This document shows positions 1 to 8,225 of a stretch of DNA of 35,302 nt, piece after piece. Source of the DNA: Gammaproteobacteria bacterium (GTDB lineage: Bacteria > Pseudomonadota > Gammaproteobacteria > Steroidobacterales > Steroidobacteraceae); NCBI GenBank assembly GCA_027307325.1, contig DAHUXE010000109.1:1-35302 (forward strand). Direction: 5' to 3'. The first letter of the stretch is position 1; each line of letters begins with the position of its first letter. Made by a program: the position numbers and the translations under genes. The notes beneath the pieces are model-generated. The model was not told the DNA's origin, ran no database searches, and worked only from the letters and a program-made list of their open reading frames with translations.

Positions 1-723
1 AAGCTCGTGGCGCAGCTCATCGCGCGGCGCCGCGCCGAGCCCGAGGAGCACTTCGACTACGTCGCGATGCTGATGGCGGCGCGCGACAAGGACAGCGGCG
101 AGCCGATGGGCGAGCGCGAGCTCATCGACGAGATCATGACGCTGATCGTGGCCGGGCACGAGACGACCGCGAGCGGTCTCAACTGGACCTGGTACCTGCT
201 GTCGCAGCACCCCGAGGCCGAGGCGCGGCTGCACGCCGAGCTCGATGCGGCGCCGGAGATGGCGGCGCCGGGCCTCGCGCAGATGGAAGCGCTCACCTAC
301 ACGAGCCAGGTGGTGAACGAGGCGCTGCGGCTCTATCCGCCGGGGTGGCTGCTGTCGCGGCGCGCGGTAGCCGCGGACGTGCTCGGCGGCTTCCAGGTGC
401 CCGCCGGCACCAACGTGCTGCTGCCTCTTTACCTGCTGCACCGGCACCCGCGCTACTGGAAGGAGCCGGACCGTTTCGCACCCGAGCGCTTCGCGCCCGA
501 GCACGAGGCCGAGCGGCCGCGCTTCGCCTACATGCCGTTCGCCGCCGGCCCGCGCCACTGCATCGGCGAGACCTTCGCGCTTTACGAGATGCTCATCCAC
601 GTCTACAAGGTGGCGCGCCGCTATCGCCTGGTGTACGTGCCCGACAAGCCGCTCGAGCTCGAGGCGCAGATCAACCTGCGCACCCGCAATCCGCTGCACA
701 TGAGGCTGGAAGCCCGCCGATGA
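1..723 (+). CDS. Cytochrome P450, C-terminal part (5' end outside window)
   Basis: Heme-thiolate monooxygenase, probably oxidising a fatty-acid-like or carrier-bound substrate. The window opens inside the gene, so only about 240 C-terminal residues of an expected 400-460 are present. Visible landmarks in order: the I-helix oxygen-activation motif AGHETT near base 150, the K-helix ExxR (EALRL) near base 320, the PERF segment near base 480, and the heme-binding signature FAAGPRHCIG near base 540, whose cysteine ligand is codon 559-561. Its stop codon overlaps the next gene's start (ATGA at 720-723), so the two are translationally coupled. No ferredoxin or reductase gene is in view. The family is certain; the subfamily (CYP4/CYP102-like by the C-terminal style) and substrate are inference. 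Confidence 0.95.
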   Translation, partial: KLVAQLIARRRAEPEEHFDYVAMLMAARDKDSGEPMGERELIDEIMTLIVAGHETTASGLNWTWYLLSQHPEAEARLHAELDAAPEMAAPGLAQMEALTYTSQVVNEALRLYPPGWLLSRRAVAADVLGGFQVPAGTNVLLPLYLLHRHPRYWKEPDRFAPERFAPEHEAERPRFAYMPFAAGPRHCIGETFALYEMLIHVYKVARRYRLVYVPDKPLELEAQINLRTRNPLHMRLEARR

Positions 724-2678
724 TCAAGGCCGCGACGCTGACCGAGGTGCTGGAGGCGAACCGCGCCTTCCCGCGCAGCATTACCTACCACGAGGGCGAG
801 AGCGAGTCGCGCAGCGTCTCGGCGGCGGAGCTCTACGAGCGCGCGCTCGGCATACTCCACCACCTGCAGCGCATCGGCGCGCGCCGCGGCGACAAGCTGA
901 TCCTGTTCCTCGGCGACAACGAGCAGTTCATCGACGTATTCTGGGCCGCGATCCTCGGCGGCATCGTGCCCGTGCCGGTGGCGCTCGGCATCAGCGACGA
1001 GCACCGCCACAAGGTGCTGCGGATCGCGCGCCGCCTCGGCTCGCCGTTCCTGTACACCGAGCGCCGCTCGCTCGAGCGCATCGGCGCGTTCGCGGACCAG
1101 GTCGGTGAGAGGCCGACGTTCGACAGCCTGCGGGCGCGCACCTTCCTGGTCGACGACCTCGATGACATCTCGCGCGCCGGCACGCTGCAGCGCGCCGAGC
1201 CCGACGACGTCGCCTTCATCCAGTTCTCCTCCGGCTCGACTGCCGCACCCAAGGGCGTGGTGCTCACCCACCGCAACATCATCGCCAACTGGCGCGGCTC
1301 GACCGAGGCGGCGGGCTTCAACGAGAACGACGTCAGCCTCTCGTGGATGCCGCTCACCCACGACATGGGGCTGATCGGCTTCCATCTCATCATGTTCGCC
1401 AACCGGGTGCACTCGCACTTGATGCCGACCGAGCTCTTCATCCGCCGGCCGCTCCTGTGGCTCACGCTCGCCGCGCGCATCCGCGCCACGCTCCTCTGTT
1501 CGCCGAACTTCGGCTACAAGCACTACCTGAAGGTGCTGGGCGACCGGCCGGTGGAGGGCCTGGATCTCTCGGCAGTGCGCCTCATCTTCAACGGCGCCGA
1601 GCCGATCTCGGTCGAGCTGTGCGACGAGTTCCTGACGCGCCTCGCGCCCGCGCGCCTCGATCGCAACGCCATGTACCCGGTGTACGGGCTCGCGGAGGCC
1701 TCGCTCGCGGTGAGCTTCCCGCCGGTCGGCGCGCCCTTGAAGACCATCACGCTCAATCGCCACCGCCTGAATCCCGGCGACCCGGTGGAGCCCGTGGCCG
1801 CGGAGGATGCGAATGCGCTGCGCCTGGTGAGCGAGGGCAAGGCGATCCCCTACACCCGCGTGCGCATCGCCGGCGATGACGACCAGGAGCTCCCCGAGGA
1901 TCGCATCGGCCACGTGCACATGACGGGCGAGAACGTGACACGCGGGTATTTCGAGGACCCGGCGGCCAATGCCGCCGCCTTCACCGCCGACGGCTGGCTG
2001 CGCACCGGGGATCTCGGTCTGCGGCACGGCGGCGATCTCTACATCTCCGGCCGCGCGAAGGAAATCATCTTCGTGAACGGCCAGAACTACTACCCCCATG
2101 ACCTCGAGGCCATCGCGCAGCGCGCACCAGGACTCGAGCTCGGCAAGGTGGTGGCGGCCGGCGTGCGCCTGCCGCGCGAGAAAACCGAGCAGCTGGTGGT
2201 GTTCGTCCTGCACCGCGGCGGCGCCGCGGACTTCTTGGCCCTGGCGACCCAGGTGGCGCGGCTCATCAACGAGCAGACCGGGCTCGAGGTCGCCGAGGTG
2301 AGCCCCGTCACGCGCATCCCCAAGACCACGAGCGGCAAGATCCAGCGTCACCTGCTCGAGGAGAGCTATGCCGACGGCGAGTTCGCGGCCGTGCTCGCCG
2401 AGATCGCAGCGCTGCGCGCCGCACAGCGCGCACCCGGGCAGCGCGCGCGCAGCGAGCTCGAGGAGCAGCTGAAGACCATCTGCGACGCGGCGCTCGAGGG
2501 CAAGCGCGTCGACGTGAACGACAATCTCTTCGAGGTGGGCGCGAGCTCCCTGAAGCTCATCGAGATTCACGAGCAGATAGACCGGCTCTATCCCGGCCAG
2601 ATCGACCTGACGGAGCTCTTCGACTTTCCGACCATCGCCGAGCTCGCGCGGCACCTCGAGAGCAAGCTCGCCACCTGA
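720..2678 (+). CDS. Fatty acyl-AMP ligase fused to a C-terminal acyl carrier domain
   Basis: A 652-residue protein that should activate a fatty or aryl acid as its adenylate and load it onto its own carrier domain. The ATP-binding P-loop FSSGSTAAPKG lies near residues 169-179, NGAEPIS follows mid-protein, GWLRTGDLG is near 425, and the C-terminal catalytic lysine sits in TTSGKIQR (about K540). NGAEPIS and the GQNYYPHDLE segment are typical of fatty acyl-AMP ligases rather than CoA ligases. The last roughly 85 residues are a carrier fold with GASSL, where the second serine (about S610) should carry phosphopantetheine. The ATG at 720 overlaps the P450 stop; longer readings upstream run through the P450 in another frame and are rejected. 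The product is unknown. No polyketide synthase or NRPS module is in view. Confidence 0.93.
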   Translation: MIKAATLTEVLEANRAFPRSITYHEGESESRSVSAAELYERALGILHHLQRIGARRGDKLILFLGDNEQFIDVFWAAILGGIVPVPVALGISDEHRHKVLRIARRLGSPFLYTERRSLERIGAFADQVGERPTFDSLRARTFLVDDLDDISRAGTLQRAEPDDVAFIQFSSGSTAAPKGVVLTHRNIIANWRGSTEAAGFNENDVSLSWMPLTHDMGLIGFHLIMFANRVHSHLMPTELFIRRPLLWLTLAARIRATLLCSPNFGYKHYLKVLGDRPVEGLDLSAVRLIFNGAEPISVELCDEFLTRLAPARLDRNAMYPVYGLAEASLAVSFPPVGAPLKTITLNRHRLNPGDPVEPVAAEDANALRLVSEGKAIPYTRVRIAGDDDQELPEDRIGHVHMTGENVTRGYFEDPAANAAAFTADGWLRTGDLGLRHGGDLYISGRAKEIIFVNGQNYYPHDLEAIAQRAPGLELGKVVAAGVRLPREKTEQLVVFVLHRGGAADFLALATQVARLINEQTGLEVAEVSPVTRIPKTTSGKIQRHLLEESYADGEFAAVLAEIAALRAAQRAPGQRARSELEEQLKTICDAALEGKRVDVNDNLFEVGASSLKLIEIHEQIDRLYPGQIDLTELFDFPTIAELARHLESKLAT

Positions 2679-2702
2679 GGGCGCCCGCAGCGCCCGCATT
2701 GA

Positions 2703-2746
2703 CGCCCGCCCGCCCGCCCGTGCAGGGCCGGCCGTCCACGCCGGCC
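2703..2746 (+). other. CGCC tetranucleotide tract and GC hairpin after the acyl-AMP ligase gene
   Basis: An 18-base tract of CGCC repeats (2703-2720) is followed by a perfect hairpin, GGCCGGC (2726-2732), loop of seven, GCCGGCC (2740-2746). There is no T-run after it, so it is not a classic intrinsic terminator. It separates the P450/ligase unit from the promoter at 2766 and may act as a 3' end stabiliser or partial terminator. Confidence 0.4.
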
Positions 2747-2765
2747 GCGCTCCCGCCCGGTATGC

Positions 2766-2804
2766 TTGATTTATTTGCCGAAGCAAATACAATCTCGGCA
2801 AATA
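2766..2804 (+). promoter_or_regulatory. Sigma-70 promoter with MarR operator palindrome between -35 and -10
   Basis: The -35 box TTGATT (2766-2771) and -10 box TACAAT (2788-2793) are 16 bases apart. Between them, touching both, lies a perfect inverted repeat TATTTGC-CGAA-GCAAATA (2772-2789). A third half-site GCAAATA recurs at 2798-2804, 15 bases further on. A repressor bound here would block RNA polymerase, the usual arrangement for autoregulated MarR genes. Transcription should start near 2800, giving a leader of about 20 bases with GGAG (2810-2813) before the GTG at 2821. That MarR binds here is inference. Confidence 0.75.
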
Positions 2805-2820
2805 TCGCCGGAGCAAGCAC

Positions 2821-3366
2821 GTGCCCAAGCCCTACTACACCCCGGAAACGCTCGACGCGAACAACAGCGTCGGCTACCTGCTCAAGCGCTGCGGCGTGCT
2901 CATGAGCCAGGTCGCCGAGCAGCGCTTCGAATCGCTCGAGATCTCGTTCACCCAGTGGCTGGTGCTGGTCCATCTCGCGCAGCAGGAGCACATCTCGGCG
3001 ACGCAGCTGAGCGCGAATCTCGGCCACGACATGGGCGCCCTCACCCGCGTGGTGGACGAACTCGAGCGGCGCGGCCTGGTGCGCCGCGAGCGCAGCAGCC
3101 GCGACCGCCGCGCGGTCGAGATCGCGATCACGGCTGCCGGCCGCCGCCAGGCCCAGGAGGCGAAGCGCCTCATCGTCGAGCTGCTCAACCGCCTGGTCGA
3201 GCCGTTTACCGACGCCGAGACCGACACACTAATCGGCCTGCTGCAGCGTCTGTTGGGACATCTGCAGAGCGCGGCAGGCGTCAGGGCGCCCGCCGCGCCC
3301 TCGATGGCCGCCCTCGAACCCCCGCGCCGCGCGCGGCGCAAACCGGCCCACGGAGGTGCCACATGA
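2821..3366 (+). CDS. MarR-family transcriptional regulator
   Basis: A 181-residue winged-helix repressor of the MarR/EmrR type, which usually senses small aromatic or amphipathic compounds and controls an adjacent efflux pump. The core, from roughly residue 20 to 145, shows the family pattern: a helix ending FTQWLVLVHL, recognition-helix region SATQLSANLGHDMGALTRVVDELE, and the wing RRERSSRDRRAVEI. The last 35 or so residues are an Arg/Ala/Pro-rich tail of no clear function. The start is GTG with GGAG seven bases upstream. Its stop overlaps the ATG of the efflux lipoprotein gene (3363-3366), so it is the first gene of the pump operon and probably represses it through the palindrome at 2772-2789. 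Confidence 0.93.
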   Translation: MPKPYYTPETLDANNSVGYLLKRCGVLMSQVAEQRFESLEISFTQWLVLVHLAQQEHISATQLSANLGHDMGALTRVVDELERRGLVRRERSSRDRRAVEIAITAAGRRQAQEAKRLIVELLNRLVEPFTDAETDTLIGLLQRLLGHLQSAAGVRAPAAPSMAALEPPRRARRKPAHGGAT

Positions 3367-4829
3367 AGGCGCGCAACGCACTGGCAGCGCTCGCAGGCGC
3401 GCTGCTCGCAGGCTGCACGCTCGGACCTGACTTCACGCGCCCCGAGGCTCCTGCCGGCGGTTACTCGCGGGCGCTCCCCGCCCCGACCGCGACGCGCAGC
3501 GTCGACTACGGCGCCGACGTCGCCGACGGCTGGTACCAGCTGTTCCACTCCGCGGCCCTCGACGGGCTGGTGCGCGCCGCGCTCGCCGGCAACCCGGATC
3601 TCGAGGGCGCGCGCCACGGACTCGTGGCCGCGCAATACGAGCTGCGGGCGGTCGCGGGCTCGCAGCTGCCGCAGATCGATGCAACCGGGCAGATCGGCCG
3701 CGCCCACATCAACGGGAGCTTCTTCTACGGACCGGTCAACGCGATCGACGCGACCGGCAACCGCTACGAGCTCGGCCCCGGGCTCGCCTATAACCTCGAC
3801 CCCTTCGGCGCCACGCGCCGCCAGGTCGAGGCGCAGCGCGCCGCCACCGCCGTCGCCCGCGACCAGGTGCTCAACACCTACGTGACGCTGGTCGATCAGA
3901 CCGTGGTCACCGCCTTCGACTACGCGGCCACCGAGGCCCAGATCGACGTAACGCAGTCCCTGGTGCAGGAGCTCGAATCGCAGTTTGCTCTCACGCAGAC
4001 GCTCGAGAACGCCGGCAAGATCACCCACAGCGAAACGCTGCAGGCGCAGACCCAGCTCGAGAGCCTGCGTGCAACGCTGCCCGCTCTCGAGCACCAGCGC
4101 GACAGCTACCGCAACGCGCTGGCGCGGCTGTGCGGTCAGACGCCCGACAGCTTCACGATGCCGGCGCTCACGCTGCGCGACTTCACGCTCCCCGCAAGAG
4201 TGCCGTTGTCGCTCCCGGCCTCGCTGGTGCGCCAGCGCCCCGACATCCTGGCCGCCGAAGATGCGCTGCATGAGGCGAGCGCCAAAGTCGGCGTCGCCGA
4301 GGCGGCGCGCTTTCCCTCGCTCAGCATCTCGGCACAGTACGCTCAGCAGACCAGCTCGCTCTCGGACTTCCTCACCCGTCCGGGCGCCATCTGGTCGGCG
4401 GGCCTCGATGCGACCGCGCCGTTCTTTCATGGCGGCACACTCGCCGCGCGGCAGCACGAAGCCGAGGAGCGCTACGCCCAGGCGTTCTCGGCCTACCGCT
4501 CCGCGGTGATCGCCGCCTTCGTCGAGGTCGCCGACGCCCTGCAGGCGCTCGAGCACGACGGCCACGGCTACGCCGCGCACAGCGTCGCGCTCGCCGCTGC
4601 CGCCGAGAACCGCGATCTCGCCCTCGCGCAGTACCGCGCCGGCAAGTACACCGAGCTGCAGGTGCTGACCGCCGAGCAGCAGTACCAGGACGCCGCGCTC
4701 ACCGCAGTGCAGGCGGACGTACAACGCTTCACCGACACCGCGGCGCTGTTTCGCGCGCTCGGCGGCGGCTGGTGGAACGCACCCCGTGACCCGGCGGCGC
4801 TCATCGCCACCGCAGGAGAGAAGCCATGA
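3363..4829 (+). CDS. Outer-membrane efflux lipoprotein (NodT/OprM type)
   Basis: Outer-membrane channel of a tripartite drug-efflux system, 488 residues, the normal size for the family. It has a short signal peptide ending in the lipobox LAGC with the lipidated Cys at residue 18, followed by TLGPDFTRP, the characteristic N-terminus of NodT-type factors. Two outer-membrane efflux repeats follow, rich in long coiled-coil-forming helices, with the conserved RPDILAAED segment of the second repeat near residue 290. It overlaps the MarR gene upstream and the EmrA-type adaptor downstream (ATGA at 4826-4829). Together with the next two genes it makes a complete pump running from inner to outer membrane. 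Confidence 0.95.
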   Translation: MKARNALAALAGALLAGCTLGPDFTRPEAPAGGYSRALPAPTATRSVDYGADVADGWYQLFHSAALDGLVRAALAGNPDLEGARHGLVAAQYELRAVAGSQLPQIDATGQIGRAHINGSFFYGPVNAIDATGNRYELGPGLAYNLDPFGATRRQVEAQRAATAVARDQVLNTYVTLVDQTVVTAFDYAATEAQIDVTQSLVQELESQFALTQTLENAGKITHSETLQAQTQLESLRATLPALEHQRDSYRNALARLCGQTPDSFTMPALTLRDFTLPARVPLSLPASLVRQRPDILAAEDALHEASAKVGVAEAARFPSLSISAQYAQQTSSLSDFLTRPGAIWSAGLDATAPFFHGGTLAARQHEAEERYAQAFSAYRSAVIAAFVEVADALQALEHDGHGYAAHSVALAAAAENRDLALAQYRAGKYTELQVLTAEQQYQDAALTAVQADVQRFTDTAALFRALGGGWWNAPRDPAALIATAGEKP

Positions 4830-6052
4830 GTGAGTCCGCGGACACCCCACGAAACACCGCCACTCCCGCGCCGCCCGCGCCCGCCGCCCCGAACCGGCGC
4901 CCGCTGCTCGCGCTCGGTGCGGTTGCCCTGCTCGCGGTCCTGGGCTGGACGATCTACTACCTCGCCTTCATGCGCGGTCACGTGACGACCGACGACGCCT
5001 ACGTCAACGGCAACCTGGTGCGCCTCACACCCCAGGTGCCCGGCACCGTGATCGCCATCGCCACGGACGAGACTCAGTTCGTGCACCGGGGCGAGACGCT
5101 GGTGCGGCTCGATCCGCACGACACCGACGTGGCCCTGGCGCAGGCCAAGGCCAATCTCGCGCAGACGGTGCGCGACGTCGAGCAGCGGTTCGCTGAAGCC
5201 ACGCGCGATGAGGCGGTCCTCGAGACGCAGCAGGTGCAGCTTGCCCAGGCGAATGAGGACCTGCTGCGCGACCAGCCGCTGATCGCGGTGCACGGTGTCT
5301 CGCAGGAGACGCTGCAGCACGAGCAGAACGCGGTGCAGAGCGCGCGCGCCGCGGTACGCCAGGCGCAAGCGTCGCTCGCCAGCACGCGCGCCGCGATCGC
5401 CGGCACGACCCCCGAGACGCATCCGCGCGTGCTGCAGGCCGAAGCCGCACTGCGCAACGCCTGGCTCGCCGCGGCCCGCACGCGCGTGGTGGCGCCGGTC
5501 TCCGGCTACGTCGTGCGGCGCTCGGTGCAGCTCGGCCAGCAGGTGACCCCGGCGACCGAGATGCTCGCCATCGTGCCGGTCGATTCGATGTGGATCGACG
5601 CCAACTTCAAGGAGAACGAGCTGAGCGGGTTGCGCATCGGCCAGCCGGTGAGCGTCTCGGCCGACATGTACGGCTCGCACGTGCACTATCACGGACGGGT
5701 GCTGGGACTCACCGCCGGCACCGGCAGCGCGCTCGCGGTGCTGCCGGCGCAGAATGCCTCCGGCAACTGGATCAAGATCGTGCAGCGGCTGCCGGTGCGC
5801 ATCGGGCTCGAGCCGCAGGAACTCGAGGGCCATCCGTTGTTCCTTGGGCTGTCCACCGACGTGAGCGTCGACGTGCACGACCAGAGCGGCGCGGCGCTGT
5901 CGCGCCAGCCCGCCTGGCCGGTCGCGCTCAACACCGATGTCTATGCCGACCAGGACGCCGGCGCCGACGCCGCGATCAACGAAATCCTCGCCGCCAACCT
6001 CGGGCACGCGCCGGGCACCAATCTGCGTCTCGCGCGTCAGGCCCACCCGTGA
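4826..6052 (+). CDS. emrA: EmrA/HlyD-family membrane fusion protein
   Basis: Periplasmic adaptor linking an MFS permease to the outer-membrane channel. It has 408 residues: a short proline/alanine-rich cytoplasmic tail, one membrane segment near residues 27-48 (LLALGAVALLAVLGWTIYYL), then the family signature TTDDAYVNGNLVRLTPQVPG at the start of the first lipoyl half. An alpha-helical hairpin spans roughly residues 100-195, and the second lipoyl half and beta barrel follow (VVAPVSGYVVRR; SMWIDANFKE). The TDDAYV signature separates EmrA-type adaptors from RND adaptors. Its end overlaps the permease start by four bases (GTGA, 6049-6052). Confidence 0.94.
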   Translation: MSESADTPRNTATPAPPAPAAPNRRPLLALGAVALLAVLGWTIYYLAFMRGHVTTDDAYVNGNLVRLTPQVPGTVIAIATDETQFVHRGETLVRLDPHDTDVALAQAKANLAQTVRDVEQRFAEATRDEAVLETQQVQLAQANEDLLRDQPLIAVHGVSQETLQHEQNAVQSARAAVRQAQASLASTRAAIAGTTPETHPRVLQAEAALRNAWLAAARTRVVAPVSGYVVRRSVQLGQQVTPATEMLAIVPVDSMWIDANFKENELSGLRIGQPVSVSADMYGSHVHYHGRVLGLTAGTGSALAVLPAQNASGNWIKIVQRLPVRIGLEPQELEGHPLFLGLSTDVSVDVHDQSGAALSRQPAWPVALNTDVYADQDAGADAAINEILAANLGHAPGTNLRLARQAHP

Positions 6053-7596
6053 ACGCCGGCGCGGCGCGCGCCGGCGTCGCCCCCTGGCTGATCGCGCCGG
6101 TGGTGGCGCTCGCCGCCTTCATGGAGATCATGGACATCTCCATCGCCAACGTCGCGCTGCCGCACATCGCAGGCTCGCTGTCCTCGAGCCAGAACGAATC
6201 CACCTGGGTGCTCACGAGTTATCTCGTGACCAACGCCATCATCATGCCGATCACCGGGTGGCTCGCGAACACCTTCGGCCGCAAGCGGCTGTTCCTCGTC
6301 TGCATCACGGGCTTCACCGTGGCGTCGCTCCTGTGCGGCCTGGCCCCCAATCTACCGGCGCTGATCGCGGTGCGGGCGCTGCAGGGCGCGACCGGCGGCG
6401 GACTGCAGCCGGTCGGCCAGGCGATCCTCACCGACAGCTTTCCGCCCGAGAAGCGCGGCATGGCGACCGCGATCTACGGCATCGCCGCGGTGGTCGCGCC
6501 GGTCGTCGGCCCGACGCTCGGCGGCTGGATCACCGACAACTACGACTGGCGCTGGATCTTCCTCATCAACGTTCCGGTGGGCGTGGCGCTGGTGCTGCTG
6601 GTGCAGGCGCTCATCAAGGAGCGCGGCGCCGCGGCCCGCGGGCCGCGGCGCTCGGTCGACTGGCTGGGCTTCGGCTTCGTAGCGCTCGCCCTGGGGTGCC
6701 TGCAGGTGGTGCTCGATCGCGGCCAGGACGCCGACTGGTTCGGCTCCGGGGTGATCACCGCGCTCGTCATCGCCTCGGCGCTCGGGTTCGTGCTGCTCAC
6801 CTGGCGCGAGCTCAGCCAAGAGGACCCCATGGTGGACCTGAGGCTGATGCGCGACCCGGGCTTCGCCGCCACGTTCTTCATGATGCTGATGCTGGGGTTC
6901 ATGCTGTTCGGCAGCACCTTCCTGATCCCCGCCTTCGCCCAGCAGCTGATGGGCTATCGCGCCGTCGACGCCGGCATGGTGCTCTCGCCGGGGGGCCTCA
7001 TCACCATCGCGCTGCTGCCGCTGGTGGGGCGCGCGATCAACAAGGTGGATCTGCGCGTGCTCACCGCGATCGGCCTCGTCATCGGGGGCTTGAGCCTCCT
7101 GCTGATGACTCAGCTGTATCTAGGCGTGACGTTCGAGAGGCTGATGTGGCTGCGCGTGCTGCAGTCGGCCTCGCTCCCGTTCCTCTTCCTGCCGATCAAC
7201 CAGATGGCCTTCCGCGACATCCCGCCGGACAAGACCAACAATGCCTCGGCGCTCATCAACCTGGCGCGCAACTTCGGCGGCAGCATCGGCATCGCCTTCG
7301 CCGCGACGCTGCTCACGCGGCGGGCGCAGTTTCACCAGAGCCGGATCGTGGAGAATCTGCAGGCACTGAATCCCGCCTACCCGGACTTCGCCCACCAGGT
7401 CGGTGGCGCGCTCGGCGCCGCGCCCGATGCGCCCACGACGCTCGCCAGCATCTATCAGGGGGCGCTGCAGCAGGCCACCCTGATGTCCTACCTCGATGAC
7501 TTCAAGGTCCTCGGACTGATCTTCCTTGGGCTGATCCCGCTGCTGCTGTTCGTGCGGGCCGGCAAGGGCGGTGCCGGCCCCGTGGCCGCCCACTGA
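6049..7596 (+). CDS. emrB: EmrB-type DHA2 family MFS drug:H+ antiporter
   Basis: Inner-membrane proton-driven exporter with 14 predicted membrane segments, 515 residues, as expected for EmrB. The first helix carries the DHA2 signature, FMEIMDISIANVALPHIAG, including the conserved membrane Asp. WVLTSYLVTNAIIMP follows, and then the loop NTFGRKRLF matching MFS motif A. Motif C-like GIAAVVAPVVGPTLGGWI is near residue 145. The start is the GTG at 6049, in the reading frame that overlaps the adaptor's stop; it leaves a short 15-residue cytoplasmic tail before the first helix. The partners are the adaptor and lipoprotein upstream. The substrate is unknown; the neighbouring P450/acyl-AMP ligase suggests an acyl product as one possibility. 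Confidence 0.95.
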   Translation: MNAGAARAGVAPWLIAPVVALAAFMEIMDISIANVALPHIAGSLSSSQNESTWVLTSYLVTNAIIMPITGWLANTFGRKRLFLVCITGFTVASLLCGLAPNLPALIAVRALQGATGGGLQPVGQAILTDSFPPEKRGMATAIYGIAAVVAPVVGPTLGGWITDNYDWRWIFLINVPVGVALVLLVQALIKERGAAARGPRRSVDWLGFGFVALALGCLQVVLDRGQDADWFGSGVITALVIASALGFVLLTWRELSQEDPMVDLRLMRDPGFAATFFMMLMLGFMLFGSTFLIPAFAQQLMGYRAVDAGMVLSPGGLITIALLPLVGRAINKVDLRVLTAIGLVIGGLSLLLMTQLYLGVTFERLMWLRVLQSASLPFLFLPINQMAFRDIPPDKTNNASALINLARNFGGSIGIAFAATLLTRRAQFHQSRIVENLQALNPAYPDFAHQVGGALGAAPDAPTTLASIYQGALQQATLMSYLDDFKVLGLIFLGLIPLLLFVRAGKGGAGPVAAH

Positions 7597-7639
7597 CCTG
7601 AGGACCGGCGAAGCTGGCGGGCACGGGGCATTTTGTGCC

Positions 7640-7656
7640 TATAATCATTGGATTAT
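7640..7656 (+). promoter_or_regulatory. -10 box and perfect palindrome over the irr start codon
   Basis: A consensus -10 box TATAAT (7640-7645) sits inside a perfect inverted repeat ATAATC-ATTG-GATTAT (7641-7656) that ends within the ATG (7655-7657). No clear -35 hexamer is found at the right distance. AT-rich palindromes of this type resemble Fur-family operators, so autoregulation by the downstream protein is likely but unproven. With the -10 here, transcription would start about two or three bases before the ATG, giving an almost leaderless mRNA; no ribosome-binding site is present. Confidence 0.6.
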
Positions 7657-8086
7657 GGAGCCTGAAGCGCTTTCCACCGCCAGCGCCCCGGGCCGCTGCG
7701 AGCGCCGCCTGAGTGGGTGCGGCATCCGCCCCACGGCACAGCGCGTTCGCATCGCAAGCCTGCTGCTCTCTGCCCCGCAGCACCTGTCCGCCGAGCAGAT
7801 CCTCGCCAGCCTGCGCGCGAGCGGGGCGCGCGTCTCCAAGGCCACCGTGTACAACACGCTGAAGCTGTTCGCCTCGCACGGCCTCATCCGCCAGCTCTCC
7901 GTCGACGGATCGCGCGCCTGGTTCGACTCCAACGTCGACCCGCACTATCACTTTCACGACCTCGCGAGCGGTGCGCTGATCGACGTTCCGGTTCCGGAGG
8001 TCGAATTCAGCCGCCTGCCCCCGCCGCCGCCCGGCACCGAGGTCGCGGGCATCGATCTCGTGATCCGCGTGCGGAAAAAGCAGTAG
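7655..8086 (+). CDS. irr: Fur-family iron response regulator, Irr-like
   Basis: A 143-residue DNA-binding metalloregulator. The N-terminal winged helix contains GIRPTAQRVRIASLLL and SKATVYNTLKLFASHGLIRQ, followed by the dimerisation domain with the metal site HYHFHD. The features SVDGSRAWFDSNVDPHYHFHD and the ending IDLVIRVRKKQ match the Irr branch, which responds to heme and iron, better than Fur or Zur. The C-terminal CxxC pairs of Fur/Zur/PerR are absent, as in Irr. The ATG at 7655 is the only plausible start: there is no earlier one after a good ribosome-binding site and no in-frame alternative before the conserved helix. It is a single-gene unit between the pump operon and tRNA-Thr. Confidence 0.85.
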   Translation: MEPEALSTASAPGRCERRLSGCGIRPTAQRVRIASLLLSAPQHLSAEQILASLRASGARVSKATVYNTLKLFASHGLIRQLSVDGSRAWFDSNVDPHYHFHDLASGALIDVPVPEVEFSRLPPPPPGTEVAGIDLVIRVRKKQ

Positions 8087-8102
8087 CGCCGGCGGATTTT
8101 TG

Positions 8103-8108
8103 TAGAAT
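8103..8108 (+). promoter_or_regulatory. Probable -10 box of the tRNA-Thr gene
   Basis: TAGAAT lies 15 bases before the first tRNA base and is followed by a GC-rich discriminator, as is usual for stringently controlled stable-RNA promoters. The -35 region would fall at the end of the irr gene and is not a recognisable hexamer, so the call is tentative. Confidence 0.4.
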
Positions 8109-8123
8109 TGCCGGTCTCCCGGG

Positions 8124-8199
8124 GCCGGGATAGCTCAGCTGGTAGAGCAGCGCATTCGTAATGCGCGGGTCGTAGGTTCGAATCCTATTCCCGGCACCA
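8124..8199 (+). tRNA. tRNA-Thr (anticodon CGU)
   Basis: A full 76-base cloverleaf can be folded by eye. The acceptor stem pairs GCCGGGA (8124-8130) with TCCCGGC (8189-8195). The D-arm has TAGCTCAGCTGGTAGAGCA. The anticodon stem GCGCA/TGCGC encloses the loop TTCGTAA with anticodon CGT, reading ACG threonine codons. The T-arm holds TTCGAAT. The discriminator A and CCA end are encoded (8196-8199). No duplicated tRNA 3' end, as an integrated element would leave, was found downstream. Confidence 0.97.
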
Positions 8200-8225
8200 C
8201 CCCCACTCGGTTCGCTCGCCAGGTG

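Noticed and set aside
621-2828. Long open frame on the minus strand (735 codons) opposite the acyl-AMP ligase gene
   Set aside because: It is the antisense shadow of a GC-rich gene; its product is a low-complexity Arg/Ala/Glu/His sequence with no domain, while the plus strand has clear motifs.
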